NCBI GenBank assembly: GCA_029068395.1
Contig: JAIECQ010000037.1
Location: 1-34,399 of the forward strand
Length of the DNA stretch: 34,399 nucleotides
From: Rikenellaceae bacterium
Lineage (GTDB): Bacteria; Bacteroidota; Bacteroidia; Bacteroidales; Rikenellaceae
Direction: 5' to 3'
In this document: in pieces, positions 7,647 to 16,114 of the stretch
Layout: each line of letters begins with the position of its first letter
Numbering within the stretch: position 1 is the first letter of the stretch
Notes under the pieces: generated by a model
Told to the model about the DNA's origin: nothing
The model's database searches: none
Seen by the model: the letters and a program-made list of their open reading frames with translations, nothing else
Made by a program: the position numbers and the translations under genes

Positions 7647-9815
7647 ATGAAAAGAGTACTCACAGTGCTTGCGTTGGCACTGACGCTGATAAGCTGCAAA
7701 AAACGCGTTAAAACGGAACGCATAAACGACTCTCAGAATAACGACCCGTTAGAGACTGTCGTAATAGGCGGCACCGAGTGGACAAAATATAACCTGTCCA
7801 ACCCTAAACAGGCACCCGGCGGCGCCACCTTCGCAACCAAACTGCCGTCACAATGTTCGGGTGTACGCGCCGAGTCGCACGGCAAACTATATCAGTGGGG
7901 ACGTAACGTGGCCTGGAGCACCACCGGCACACCCGCCGCCACCCCGAGCGGAGAGTGGCAAACATCCGCCGCACCCTCTTCATGGCACGAACAACCGTGC
8001 CCCGAAGGGTTCCGTCTGCCCACCGGCAAAGAGCTGTCGGCACTCGTCGTCGACTGCATCGTCTCCCGCGCCGGCGGCTGGAGCTCGGACGATTACGGAT
8101 ATGTCGTCCTGACCACCAAAGAGGAGTCGCCGGTGACGCTCGAATTCCCGGCCGTCGGACTATGCGACCGCTCCAACGGCGCCTTGACACAACCCGGAGC
8201 CAACGGCGGCTATTGGTCGTCAAGCACCGACACCCCCGACAACGCCTATCGACTATTCTTCGGCAAAAACGAACAGAAAACCCTCTCCGACACGAAAGGA
8301 TACGCCATGAACATTCGTTGCGTGAAAGGCGACCCGGAAACAGAAGAGCCTGAAAACCCTGATGATCCTAAAAACCCGGATGATCCGGACAATCCTGAAA
8401 ACCCTGACGATCCTGAAAATCCGGACGATCCCGAAAACCCTGAAAATCCGGACGATCCCGACAAACCGACCGATCCTGACGATCCCGATAAACCTGAAAA
8501 CCCCGATCCGAGCCAACCAGAACAACCGGACAAGCCCACAGAACCTGAAAACCCAGTTCCCCCGACCACCTCTGTCGATCCGTACAATACTGTCGAGATT
8601 GGCGGCACTGAATGGATGCCGGTCAACCTGGCCAACCCTAAACAGGCACCCGGCGGAGCGACATTCGCAACCAAACTGCCGTCACAATGTTCAGGTGTAC
8701 GCGAAGAGTCGCACGGCAAATTCTATCAGTGGGGGATAAACGTGGCCTGGAACACCACCGGATCTTCTGCCTCAGGTGCCACCCCGAGCGGCACATGGAA
8801 CACATCGTTCTTTCCGTCGAACTGGACCACCGGGCCTTGCCCCGACGGATATCGACTGCCGACGAATATTGAATTCCAGGCTCTAATCAATAATAGCACC
8901 ATCACTCGTGGCGGTAATTGGGGTGAAAACAACTATGGATATATCGCATTCTCTAACGGCTCTAATTCAGTGGAGTTTCCCGCTGTCGGTTATCGTGGCA
9001 CGAACGGTGGTTTATACGAGGCGAGTCGGCACGGCGGCTATTGGTCGTCGGTTGCGGGTACTCCTAATTTCGCGTACTTCCTGTACTTCAAAAGTAGTGA
9101 TTTGTTAGTAGGCAACAGCAAAAAGCAGGATGGTTGGAGCGTACGTTGTGTGAAAGATGTAACAAAGCCTGAAAACCCCGTTCCTCCGATAACGCCTGTA
9201 GATCCTGCTAAAGAAATACAATTAACGGATCTGATATGGATGAAACATAATTTAGCCAATCCTAAACAGGCACCCGGCGGCGCCACTTTCGCAACCAAAC
9301 TCCCCTCCGAGTGCATCGGCACACGCGAGGAATCGCACGGTAAATTATATCAGTGGGGAATAAACGTTGCTTGGAACTCTACAGGAAGATCTGCCGCAGG
9401 CGCCTCCCCAAGCGGCACATGGAACACCTCGACATATTCCCCAAATTGGAACGACGGGCCTTGCCCCAACGGTTACCGTCTGCCGACGAATACTGAGTTT
9501 CAGACACTGACCAATAACAGTACGATCACCACCGTCGGAGGCTGGAATTCATCAGATTACGGATATATAAAGCTCACCATAGGCTCTAATTCAGTGGAGT
9601 TTCCCGCTGTCGGCATCCGTTACTCGGGCGGTAGTTTGGCCTACACGGGACATTACGGTGGCTATTGGTCGTCGGTTGCGAACAATTCTACCGACGCGTA
9701 CTACATGGCCTTCTATACCAATAGCAGTGATGTAGATCCGTATAACATAATAGCTATGGGGCCGCAGTACCTCGGCAATAAACAGTACGGGTTTAGCGTG
9801 CGTTGTGTCCGCTAA
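7647..9815 (+). CDS. Triple-FISUMP-domain lipoprotein
   Basis: A 722-aa predicted surface lipoprotein (lipobox LISC, Cys17). It contains three FISUMP (Fib_succ_major, TIGR02145-like) domains at about residues 36-228, 312-505 and 520-722. Each has the sequence GGATFATKLPS, an LYQWG/FYQWG motif, CP(E/D/N)G(F/Y)RLPT, EFPAVG, GGYWSS and a final RCV. A linker of about 80 residues made of PENPDDP-like units joins domains 1 and 2; a short one joins 2 and 3. Repeated segments are nearly identical at the DNA level, so duplication or gene conversion is recent, and the second half is visibly more AT-rich and differently coded than neighbouring genes. The end of domain 3 (SSDVDP ... GFSVRCVR) resembles the variable region of diversity-generating retroelement target proteins, but no reverse transcriptase or template repeat is in this window. 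Ligand binding on the cell surface is inferred. Confidence 0.85.
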   Translation: MKRVLTVLALALTLISCKKRVKTERINDSQNNDPLETVVIGGTEWTKYNLSNPKQAPGGATFATKLPSQCSGVRAESHGKLYQWGRNVAWSTTGTPAATPSGEWQTSAAPSSWHEQPCPEGFRLPTGKELSALVVDCIVSRAGGWSSDDYGYVVLTTKEESPVTLEFPAVGLCDRSNGALTQPGANGGYWSSSTDTPDNAYRLFFGKNEQKTLSDTKGYAMNIRCVKGDPETEEPENPDDPKNPDDPDNPENPDDPENPDDPENPENPDDPDKPTDPDDPDKPENPDPSQPEQPDKPTEPENPVPPTTSVDPYNTVEIGGTEWMPVNLANPKQAPGGATFATKLPSQCSGVREESHGKFYQWGINVAWNTTGSSASGATPSGTWNTSFFPSNWTTGPCPDGYRLPTNIEFQALINNSTITRGGNWGENNYGYIAFSNGSNSVEFPAVGYRGTNGGLYEASRHGGYWSSVAGTPNFAYFLYFKSSDLLVGNSKKQDGWSVRCVKDVTKPENPVPPITPVDPAKEIQLTDLIWMKHNLANPKQAPGGATFATKLPSECIGTREESHGKLYQWGINVAWNSTGRSAAGASPSGTWNTSTYSPNWNDGPCPNGYRLPTNTEFQTLTNNSTITTVGGWNSSDYGYIKLTIGSNSVEFPAVGIRYSGGSLAYTGHYGGYWSSVANNSTDAYYMAFYTNSSDVDPYNIIAMGPQYLGNKQYGFSVRCVR
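8338..8560 (+). repeat. Degenerate minisatellite encoding Pro/Glu/Asp/Asn linker
   Basis: Short in-frame units of the type GAAAAyCCkGAyGATCC are repeated more than ten times, encoding PENPDDP and PDKPTDP variants. All units are multiples of 3 bp, so copy-number change would alter linker length without frameshift. An acidic, proline-rich spacer typically keeps surface domains extended. Confidence 0.75.
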
Positions 9816-10169
9816 AACATATTTTTCGGCTCTGCCTCTATTGCCGCAGCCACTCGGGGAAGAATCGCCCGAGCGGCCGCGCCTTGAAAACATCCGTTCG
9901 TACATGCAGACATACAAAACCGACGATCCGCGCTTTCCTGAGGCCGACTTCGCCGAGGCAAACCGCTTACCTAAAAGAACCGGCTAAGATTCAACTTCAT
10001 ACCCAAAGGGCAGAATCGATTTTTAGCCTGTGAATTGCATTTTTACGGTATTTTTGATATATTTGCGAGTTGGAATATTTTCAGCGGGGCAGGTGAACCG
10101 ACCGAATCGAATCGCCCCGGGTTCAACTTCGAACAATACATTGAAATCTATTGACTAACGATTATAAAA
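9816..10169. other. Intergenic region upstream of nifJ
   Basis: No gene I can support. A small stem (CTCGGG 9853-9858 with CCCGAG 9868-9873) lacks a T-tract. No template repeat or reverse transcriptase is seen after the FISUMP gene. The right end carries the nifJ promoter (10035-10065) and a leader of about 100 nt that can fold CGGGGC (10085-10090) with GCCCCG (10114-10119). Confidence 0.5.
10035..10065 (+). promoter_or_regulatory. Promoter of nifJ
   Basis: TTG at 10035-10037, 20 nt, TATATTTG at 10058-10065: an exact -7 match and good spacing. The predicted start near 10072 leaves a leader of about 98 nt. Confidence 0.75.
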
Positions 10170-13100
10170 ATGACAAAAGAAAAGAAATTCATCACCTGTG
10201 ACGGTAACTATGCCGCCGCCCACATTGCCTATATGTTCAGTGAGGTTGCGGCCATTTACCCCATCACACCGTCGTCTACGATGGCGGAACTGGTCGACGA
10301 ATGGTCGGCTGCCGGTCGCAAGAACATCTTCGGCCAGACCGTAAATGTCGTTGAGATGCAATCGGAGGCCGGTGCGGCCGGTGCGGTTCACGGCTCATTG
10401 CAGAGCGGTGCCCTCACCTCTACCTTCACCGCATCGCAGGGTCTTCTTCTGATGATTCCCAACATGTACAAGATATCGGGCGAGCTTCTCCCGGGCGTCT
10501 TTCACGTGTCGGCCCGCGCGTTGGCCGCTCAGGCGCTCTCTATCTTCGGTGACCATCAGGACATCATGGCCACCCGCCAGACAGGCTTTGCCATGCTCGT
10601 ATCGGGTGGTGTTCAAGAGGTGATGGACCTCTCGGCCGTATCGCACCTTGTGTCACTCAAGGCCCGTGTGCCCTTCATGAACATATTCGACGGTTTCCGC
10701 ACCTCGCACGAGATACAGAAGATAGAGCTTCTCGAACAGGAAGACCTTGAGCCCCTCTTCGACAGAAAGGCTCTGGCCGAGTTCCGCTCTCGCGCTCTCA
10801 ACCCCGAGCATCCCGTCACAAGAGGCACCGCGCAAAACCCCGACATATACTTCCAGACGCGTGAGGCAGCCAACAGCTTCTATGACGCCGTTCCCGACAT
10901 GGTGGCCGAGTGCATGGAGCAGATAAGCCGCATCACCGGCCGCAGTTACGCCCCGTTCAACTACTACGGTGCGCCCGATGCCGAGAATATCATCATAGCG
11001 ATGGGTTCTGTCACCGAGACCATTCGCGAGACCATCGCATACCTTGCCAAGAAAGGCGAGAAGGTGGGTCTTATATCGGTACACCTCTATCGCCCCTTCT
11101 CGGCAAAGCACTTCATGAGCGTGCTCCCCTCGACGGTCAAACGCATCTGCGTACTCGACCGCACCAAAGAGCCGGGTGCCAACGGCGATCCCCTCTACCT
11201 CGACGTCAAAGACCTGTTCTATGGCAAGGAGAACGCCCCGCTCATCGTGGGCGGCCGTTACGGTCTCTCGTCTAAAGACACCACACCGGCCCAGATACTC
11301 GCCGTCTATGAGAACCTCAAGATGAACGAGCCTAAGAATCAGTTCGTGGTGGGCATCGTCGACGACGTCACCTTCAAGTCGTTGCCCGTGGGCGCCGAGC
11401 TTCAGCTCGACCACGAGGGTCTGTTCGAGGCACGCTTCATAGGCCTTGGCTCTGACGGTACCGTGGGCGCCAACAAAAACTCCATCAAGATCATAGGCGA
11501 GGCTACCAACAAATATTGCCAGGCCTATTTCTCTTACGACTCGAAGAAATCGGGCGGCTACACCAGCTCGCACCTTCGTTTCGGCGACCACCCCATCAAC
11601 TCGCCCTATCTGGTGACCACCCCCGACTTCGTGGCCTGCCATGTGCCCTCATACCTTGGCAAATACGACCTTTTGAAAGGCCTTAAGGACGGCGGCACCT
11701 TCCTGCTCAACAGCGTTTGGGACGAGGAGACCACCAAAAAGCACCTCCCCGACGACATGAAGAAATATATGGCCGAGCACCACATCAACTTCTATGTCAT
11801 CAACGCCACCAAGATAGCTGCCGAGTTAGGGTTGGGCTCACGCACCAACACCATAATGCAGAGCGCCTTCTTCAAGGTGTCGGGCGTCATTCCCTATGAC
11901 AGCGCCGTCGAGCACATGAAGAAAGCCATCTACAAATCTTACGGCAAGAAGGGCGAAGACATCGTCAACAAGAACTATGCAGCCGTTGAGGCCGGTGCAA
12001 ATGTCGTCAAGATAGAGATACCCGCCGAGTGGGCCTCTATCACCCCTGCTCCCGAGCACCACGGCGACCTGCCCGAGTTCATCGCCAAGATAGTTGCCCC
12101 CATCAACGCCCTCAAAGGCGACGACCTGCCCGTCAGCGCCTTCAAAGGCCGCGAGGACGGCACCTGGGATGCGGGCACCGCTCAGTACGAGAAGCGCGGC
12201 ATTGCCTCTAACGTTCCCGAGTGGCAGTCTGAAAACTGTATACAGTGTAACCAGTGTGCTTATGTCTGCCCCCACGCAGCCATACGCCCGTTCCTTCTGA
12301 CCGAGGCCGAGGCTGCTGCGGCTCCCGCAGGCACCGTCACCATACAGGGTGCCGGCGCTCTCAAAGAGTATAAGTTCAAGATACAGGTCAGCCCGCTTGA
12401 CTGTACCGGTTGCGGTAACTGCGCCGGCATCTGCCCTGCGCCCACCAAGGCACTGGTCATGAAACCCTTGGAGAGCCAGCTCGACAAGGGCGAGGCCGAG
12501 CGTTTTGCATACATGCACGACAAGGTCGGCTACAAGAACGTCGTAGACAAGACCCGCAGCGTCAAGAACAGCCAGTTCGCGCAGCCGCTCTTCGAGTTCT
12601 CGGGCGCATGTGCAGGCTGTGGCGAGACCCCTTATATCAAGGCCATCACCCAGCTGTTCGGCGACCACATGAACATCGCCAACGCCACCGGTTGCTCGTC
12701 TATATACGGCGGTTCGGCTCCCTCGTCGCCCTATTGCACCGACAAGAACGGTCACGGTCCGGCATGGGCCAACTCGCTCTTCGAAGACAATGCCGAGTTT
12801 GGTCTGGGTATCAACACGGGCGTCAAGACGCTGCGTAACCGTCTGAAAGCCACCGTTACCGACGCCATCGCCAACTGCGACAAATGCTCTGCCGAGGTCA
12901 AGGCGGCCATGCAGGAGTGGCTCGACGGCTTCAACTCATACGAGGCATCGAAGGCTGCTGCCGAGAAGCTGTTGCCCCTTGCCGAGAAGTGCGGTTGCGA
13001 CGCCTGCCGTCAAATCGTCGACCTCAAGCAATACCTCGTGCGCAAGTCGACATGGATATTCGGCGGCGACGGCTGGGCTTACGATATCGGATACGGCGGA

Positions 13101-13712
13101 CTCGACCATGTGCTGGCATCGGGCGAGAATGTCAACGTGTTGGTGCTCGACACCGAGGTCTACTCCAACACCGGCGGTCAGTCGTCTAAGTCAACCCCCA
13201 TCGGTGCCGTTGCCAAGTTCGCCTCTGCCGGCAAACGCGTGCGCAAGAAAGACCTCGGCGCAATGGCCATGACTTACGGCTATGTATATGTGGCACAGGT
13301 GGCCATGGGCGCCAACCACAACCAATATCTCCAGGCCCTCAAAGAGGCCGAGGCATACGACGGACCGTCGCTCATCATAGCGTACGCACCCTGTATCAAC
13401 CACGGCATCAAGGGCGGCATGGGCGTATCACAGCTGACAGAGAAACGCGCCGTAGAGTGCGGTTACTGGCACCTGTGGCGCTACAACCCCACCATCATAG
13501 AGCAGGGTCAGAACCCCTTCACCCTCGACTCTAAAGAGCCGAACTGGAGCGAGTTCCAAAACTTCATTCTCAACGAGGTGCGTTACACCTCATTGCTCAA
13601 AGCGTTCCCCGCCGAGGCGGAAGAGCTATTCGCCGCTTCCGAGACCAACGCCAAATGGCGCTACTCGACATACAAACGCTTCGCAGCCATGAATTACAAC
13701 TCTGAAGAGTAA
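10170..13712 (+). CDS. nifJ: Pyruvate:ferredoxin (flavodoxin) oxidoreductase
   Basis: Single-chain PFOR that converts pyruvate and CoA to acetyl-CoA, CO2 and reduced ferredoxin, central to anaerobic energy metabolism. The 1180-aa length is standard. The N-terminal transketolase-like domain opens with AYMFSEVAAIYPITPSSTMA, and a two-[4Fe-4S] ferredoxin-like insert carries CIQCNQCAYVC (from residue 690) and CTGCGNCAGIC (from 745). The proximal-cluster cysteines begin at CAGCGE (about 814), with later Cys in CGCDAC, and the TPP-binding GDGWAYDIGYGGLDHV is followed by NTGGQSS. All expected cluster cysteines appear present. The ATG follows a strong promoter, and codon use looks highly optimised, in keeping with an abundant enzyme. 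A terminator follows at 13732, so it is monocistronic. Confidence 0.97.
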   Translation: MTKEKKFITCDGNYAAAHIAYMFSEVAAIYPITPSSTMAELVDEWSAAGRKNIFGQTVNVVEMQSEAGAAGAVHGSLQSGALTSTFTASQGLLLMIPNMYKISGELLPGVFHVSARALAAQALSIFGDHQDIMATRQTGFAMLVSGGVQEVMDLSAVSHLVSLKARVPFMNIFDGFRTSHEIQKIELLEQEDLEPLFDRKALAEFRSRALNPEHPVTRGTAQNPDIYFQTREAANSFYDAVPDMVAECMEQISRITGRSYAPFNYYGAPDAENIIIAMGSVTETIRETIAYLAKKGEKVGLISVHLYRPFSAKHFMSVLPSTVKRICVLDRTKEPGANGDPLYLDVKDLFYGKENAPLIVGGRYGLSSKDTTPAQILAVYENLKMNEPKNQFVVGIVDDVTFKSLPVGAELQLDHEGLFEARFIGLGSDGTVGANKNSIKIIGEATNKYCQAYFSYDSKKSGGYTSSHLRFGDHPINSPYLVTTPDFVACHVPSYLGKYDLLKGLKDGGTFLLNSVWDEETTKKHLPDDMKKYMAEHHINFYVINATKIAAELGLGSRTNTIMQSAFFKVSGVIPYDSAVEHMKKAIYKSYGKKGEDIVNKNYAAVEAGANVVKIEIPAEWASITPAPEHHGDLPEFIAKIVAPINALKGDDLPVSAFKGREDGTWDAGTAQYEKRGIASNVPEWQSENCIQCNQCAYVCPHAAIRPFLLTEAEAAAAPAGTVTIQGAGALKEYKFKIQVSPLDCTGCGNCAGICPAPTKALVMKPLESQLDKGEAERFAYMHDKVGYKNVVDKTRSVKNSQFAQPLFEFSGACAGCGETPYIKAITQLFGDHMNIANATGCSSIYGGSAPSSPYCTDKNGHGPAWANSLFEDNAEFGLGINTGVKTLRNRLKATVTDAIANCDKCSAEVKAAMQEWLDGFNSYEASKAAAEKLLPLAEKCGCDACRQIVDLKQYLVRKSTWIFGGDGWAYDIGYGGLDHVLASGENVNVLVLDTEVYSNTGGQSSKSTPIGAVAKFASAGKRVRKKDLGAMAMTYGYVYVAQVAMGANHNQYLQALKEAEAYDGPSLIIAYAPCINHGIKGGMGVSQLTEKRAVECGYWHLWRYNPTIIEQGQNPFTLDSKEPNWSEFQNFILNEVRYTSLLKAFPAEAEELFAASETNAKWRYSTYKRFAAMNYNSEE

Positions 13713-13731
13713 ATATTCAAATACCTTGACC

Positions 13732-13764
13732 AAAAGGCCCCGTCATCAGTACGGGGCCTTTTTT
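13732..13764 (+). terminator. Intrinsic terminator of nifJ
   Basis: AAAAGGCCCCGT (13732-13743) pairs perfectly with ACGGGGCCTTTT (13751-13762) around a 7-nt loop, followed by more T. It lies 19 nt after the nifJ stop codon. Confidence 0.93.
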
Positions 13765-13842
13765 GTCTGTCGCCTGCCATCCCTCCGATCTTTCCGACAG
13801 CCTCAGCATACGGCTCTCGACACCCCTCTGACGGTGCTGCAA

Positions 13843-14184
13843 ATGGCCTGGCTTCACAACGTGCGCCACCTTGCCGACCACGACATCAAGATGCGCCTTG
13901 ACCGCGCCCTGTTCCCCCTGTCGTCGTGGAGCAAACCCTGCCATGCCCTCAGCGGAGGCGAACGCATGCGCCTTATGCTGTGCTGCATCATGATATCCGA
14001 CCACGCACCCGACCTCTTCGTGCTCGACGAGCCGACCAACAACCTCGACATCGAAAGCCTCGACATACTCACCGACACCATAGGCAGCTATGGCGGCACA
14101 CTGATGGTCATATCGCACGACGACCGTTTCATCGACCGCATAGGCATCACCCGAACCATCGACCTTACCCCCTTGCGGTCATAA
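13843..14184 (+). pseudogene. Remnant of an ABC-F type ATPase (C-terminal end only)
   Basis: Only the last part of an ABC-F ATP-binding cassette remains, about 113 residues. It contains the signature ALSGGERMRLML, Walker B and D-loop DLFVLDEPTNNLD, and the switch region VISHDDRFI. There is no Walker A, no first ABC domain and no interdomain linker, and homology begins just after the nifJ terminator, with no promoter. A full ABC-F protein is above 500 aa, so this fragment cannot hydrolyse ATP by itself. The frame stays open upstream to 13726, but that part overlaps the terminator and has no family likeness. The sequence type (GGERMRLML, NNLDIESLDILT) recalls the ribosome-protection ABC-F group, which is inference. 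Most likely a decayed gene whose 5' part was deleted. Confidence 0.75.
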
Positions 14185-14209
14185 ACCGTGCGACAAAAAA
14201 GAGCTAATG

Positions 14210-14240
14210 TTTGCGGTTCGGAATATTATTATTACATTTG
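14210..14240 (+). promoter_or_regulatory. Promoter of rpsA-rnz
   Basis: TTTG (14210-14213), 19 nt, TACATTTG (14233-14240): a full match to the Bacteroidetes consensus, as expected for a ribosomal protein gene. The leader would be about 50 nt. Confidence 0.8.
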
Positions 14241-14296
14241 CAGGCCCTCAAGTCATAGTGACGGGGGTGAAACATAATGTCTAACAACTAATAGAA

Positions 14297-16108
14297 ATGG
14301 CAGAAAAAACAAACGAGCAGATCAACGCTTCGGCCAACATCGAAACATTCGACTGGGATGCGTTTGAAAGCGAAAAAGGTATTTACGGCAACGACTCTAA
14401 GGAGTCTATCTCCGACAAATACGACCAGACACTCTCTAACATCCAGACGGGCGAGGTGCTCGAGGGCACGGTAATAGCCGTCAACAAACGTGAGGTTGTC
14501 GTCAACATCGGTTACAAGTCAGAGGGTGTTATACCTGTAAGCGAATTCCGTTACAACCCCGAGCTTGCCGTTGGCGAGAAGGTCGAGGTGTACGTCGAGA
14601 ACGCCGAAGACAAAAAGGGCCAGCTGGTACTCTCTCACAAGAAAGCACGTCAGCTCCGCTCTTGGGACCGTGTCAACGAAGCCCTGGAGAAAGACGAGAT
14701 TATCAAAGGTTTCATCAAATGCAGAACCAAAGGCGGCATGATCGTCGACGTGTTCGGCATAGAGGCCTTCCTCCCCGGCTCTCAGATAGATGTCAAACCC
14801 ATACGCGATTACGACGTATATGTGGGTAAGACCATGGAGTTCAAGGTTGTCAAAATCAATCAGGAATACCGCAACGTCGTTGTCTCTCACAAGGCACTCA
14901 TCGAGGCCGAGCTTGAGCAACAGAAGAAAGATATCATCTCTAAACTCGAAAAAGGCCAGGTGCTCGAAGGTACCGTCAAGAACATCACCTCTTACGGTGT
15001 GTTCATCGACCTTGGCGGCGTAGACGGCCTCATACATATCACCGACCTCTCTTGGGGCCGCGTAAACCACCCCGAAGAGATCGTGCATCTGGACGAGAAA
15101 CTCAACGTGGTTATCCTCGACTTCGACGATGCCAAGAAACGTATCGCCTTGGGTCTCAAACAGCTTACTCCCCATCCTTGGGATGCGCTCAGCTCAGAGC
15201 TTAAGATTGGCGACAAGGTCAAAGGCAAAGTGGTTGTCATGGCCGATTACGGCGCCTTCATCGAGATTGCTCCGGGCGTAGAGGGTCTGATACACGTAAG
15301 CGAGATGTCATGGTCTCAGCACCTGCGCTCTGCACAGGAGTTCATGAAGGTTGGCGACGAGATAGAGGCAGTTGTGCTCACCCTCGACCGCGAGGAGCGC
15401 AAGATGAGCCTCGGCATCAAACAGCTCACCAAAGACCCATGGGAAGATGTAGAGACCAAATATGCCGTAGGTTCAACCCACAAGGCCAAAGTGCGTAACT
15501 TCACCAACTTCGGCGTATTCGTAGAGATAGAAGAGGGCGTAGACGGCCTGATACACATCTCAGACCTCAGCTGGACCAAGAAAATCAAACACCCGGCAGA
15601 GTTCACCTCTAAGGGTGCAGAGATAGAGGTTGTAGTGCTTGAGATAGACAAAGAGAACCGTCGTCTGAGCCTCGGCCACAAACAGCTTGAAGACAACCCC
15701 TGGGATGTGTTTGAGACGCTCTTCACGCTCGACTCAACCCACAAGGGCACAATAGCCGAAATCAACGACAAGGGCGCCATCGTAACCCTCGAGCACGGTG
15801 TTGAGGGCTTCGCTCCCACCAAGCAGCTGGTTAAAGAAGACGGCACCATGCCTGTTGTAGGCGAGACTCTCGACTTCAAGGTCATCGAGTTTGTAAAGGC
15901 CACCAAACGCATCACCCTGTCGCACACCCGCATTGCGCAAGGCGACAACGCCCCCGCTCTCGAGTCCTCTTCAGAGAAACCCTCTAAAGACGGCAACTCG
16001 ACTCAGAAGGCTGTCAAGATGATCAACTCGGCTGTTGAGAAGACCACCCTGGGTGACATTTCAGGTCTTGCCGAGCTTAAGGCTCAACTTGAAAACGCTG
16101 AAAAATAG
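14297..16108 (+). CDS. rpsA: 30S ribosomal protein S1
   Basis: RNA-binding ribosomal protein S1, 603 aa, with six S1 (OB-fold) repeats at about residues 50-117, 134-199, 219-287, 304-372, 389-458 and 475-545. Repeats 3-5 show the canonical pattern G.V.......YGVFI(D/E)...G(V/D)(E/D)GLIH(I/V)S; repeats 1 and 2 are the divergent ribosome-docking type. The N-terminus (about 48 residues) is acidic, and the C-terminal tail after 545 (Ser/Lys-rich, then a short helix) is the longer form common in Bacteroidetes. Codon use is strongly biased, consistent with high expression. Because this phylum largely lacks Shine-Dalgarno use, S1 and A-rich leaders are thought to help start selection. rnz begins 6 nt after the stop. 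Confidence 0.96.
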   Translation: MAEKTNEQINASANIETFDWDAFESEKGIYGNDSKESISDKYDQTLSNIQTGEVLEGTVIAVNKREVVVNIGYKSEGVIPVSEFRYNPELAVGEKVEVYVENAEDKKGQLVLSHKKARQLRSWDRVNEALEKDEIIKGFIKCRTKGGMIVDVFGIEAFLPGSQIDVKPIRDYDVYVGKTMEFKVVKINQEYRNVVVSHKALIEAELEQQKKDIISKLEKGQVLEGTVKNITSYGVFIDLGGVDGLIHITDLSWGRVNHPEEIVHLDEKLNVVILDFDDAKKRIALGLKQLTPHPWDALSSELKIGDKVKGKVVVMADYGAFIEIAPGVEGLIHVSEMSWSQHLRSAQEFMKVGDEIEAVVLTLDREERKMSLGIKQLTKDPWEDVETKYAVGSTHKAKVRNFTNFGVFVEIEEGVDGLIHISDLSWTKKIKHPAEFTSKGAEIEVVVLEIDKENRRLSLGHKQLEDNPWDVFETLFTLDSTHKGTIAEINDKGAIVTLEHGVEGFAPTKQLVKEDGTMPVVGETLDFKVIEFVKATKRITLSHTRIAQGDNAPALESSSEKPSKDGNSTQKAVKMINSAVEKTTLGDISGLAELKAQLENAEK

Positions 16109-16114
16109 TTGACA

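Noticed and set aside
9803..9987. About 60-codon + frame after the FISUMP gene
   Set aside because: It needs a TTG or GTG start inside the end of the FISUMP gene, has no family likeness and no promoter.
10653..11642. 329-codon minus-strand frame inside nifJ
   Set aside because: Shadow of the strongly codon-biased nifJ sequence.
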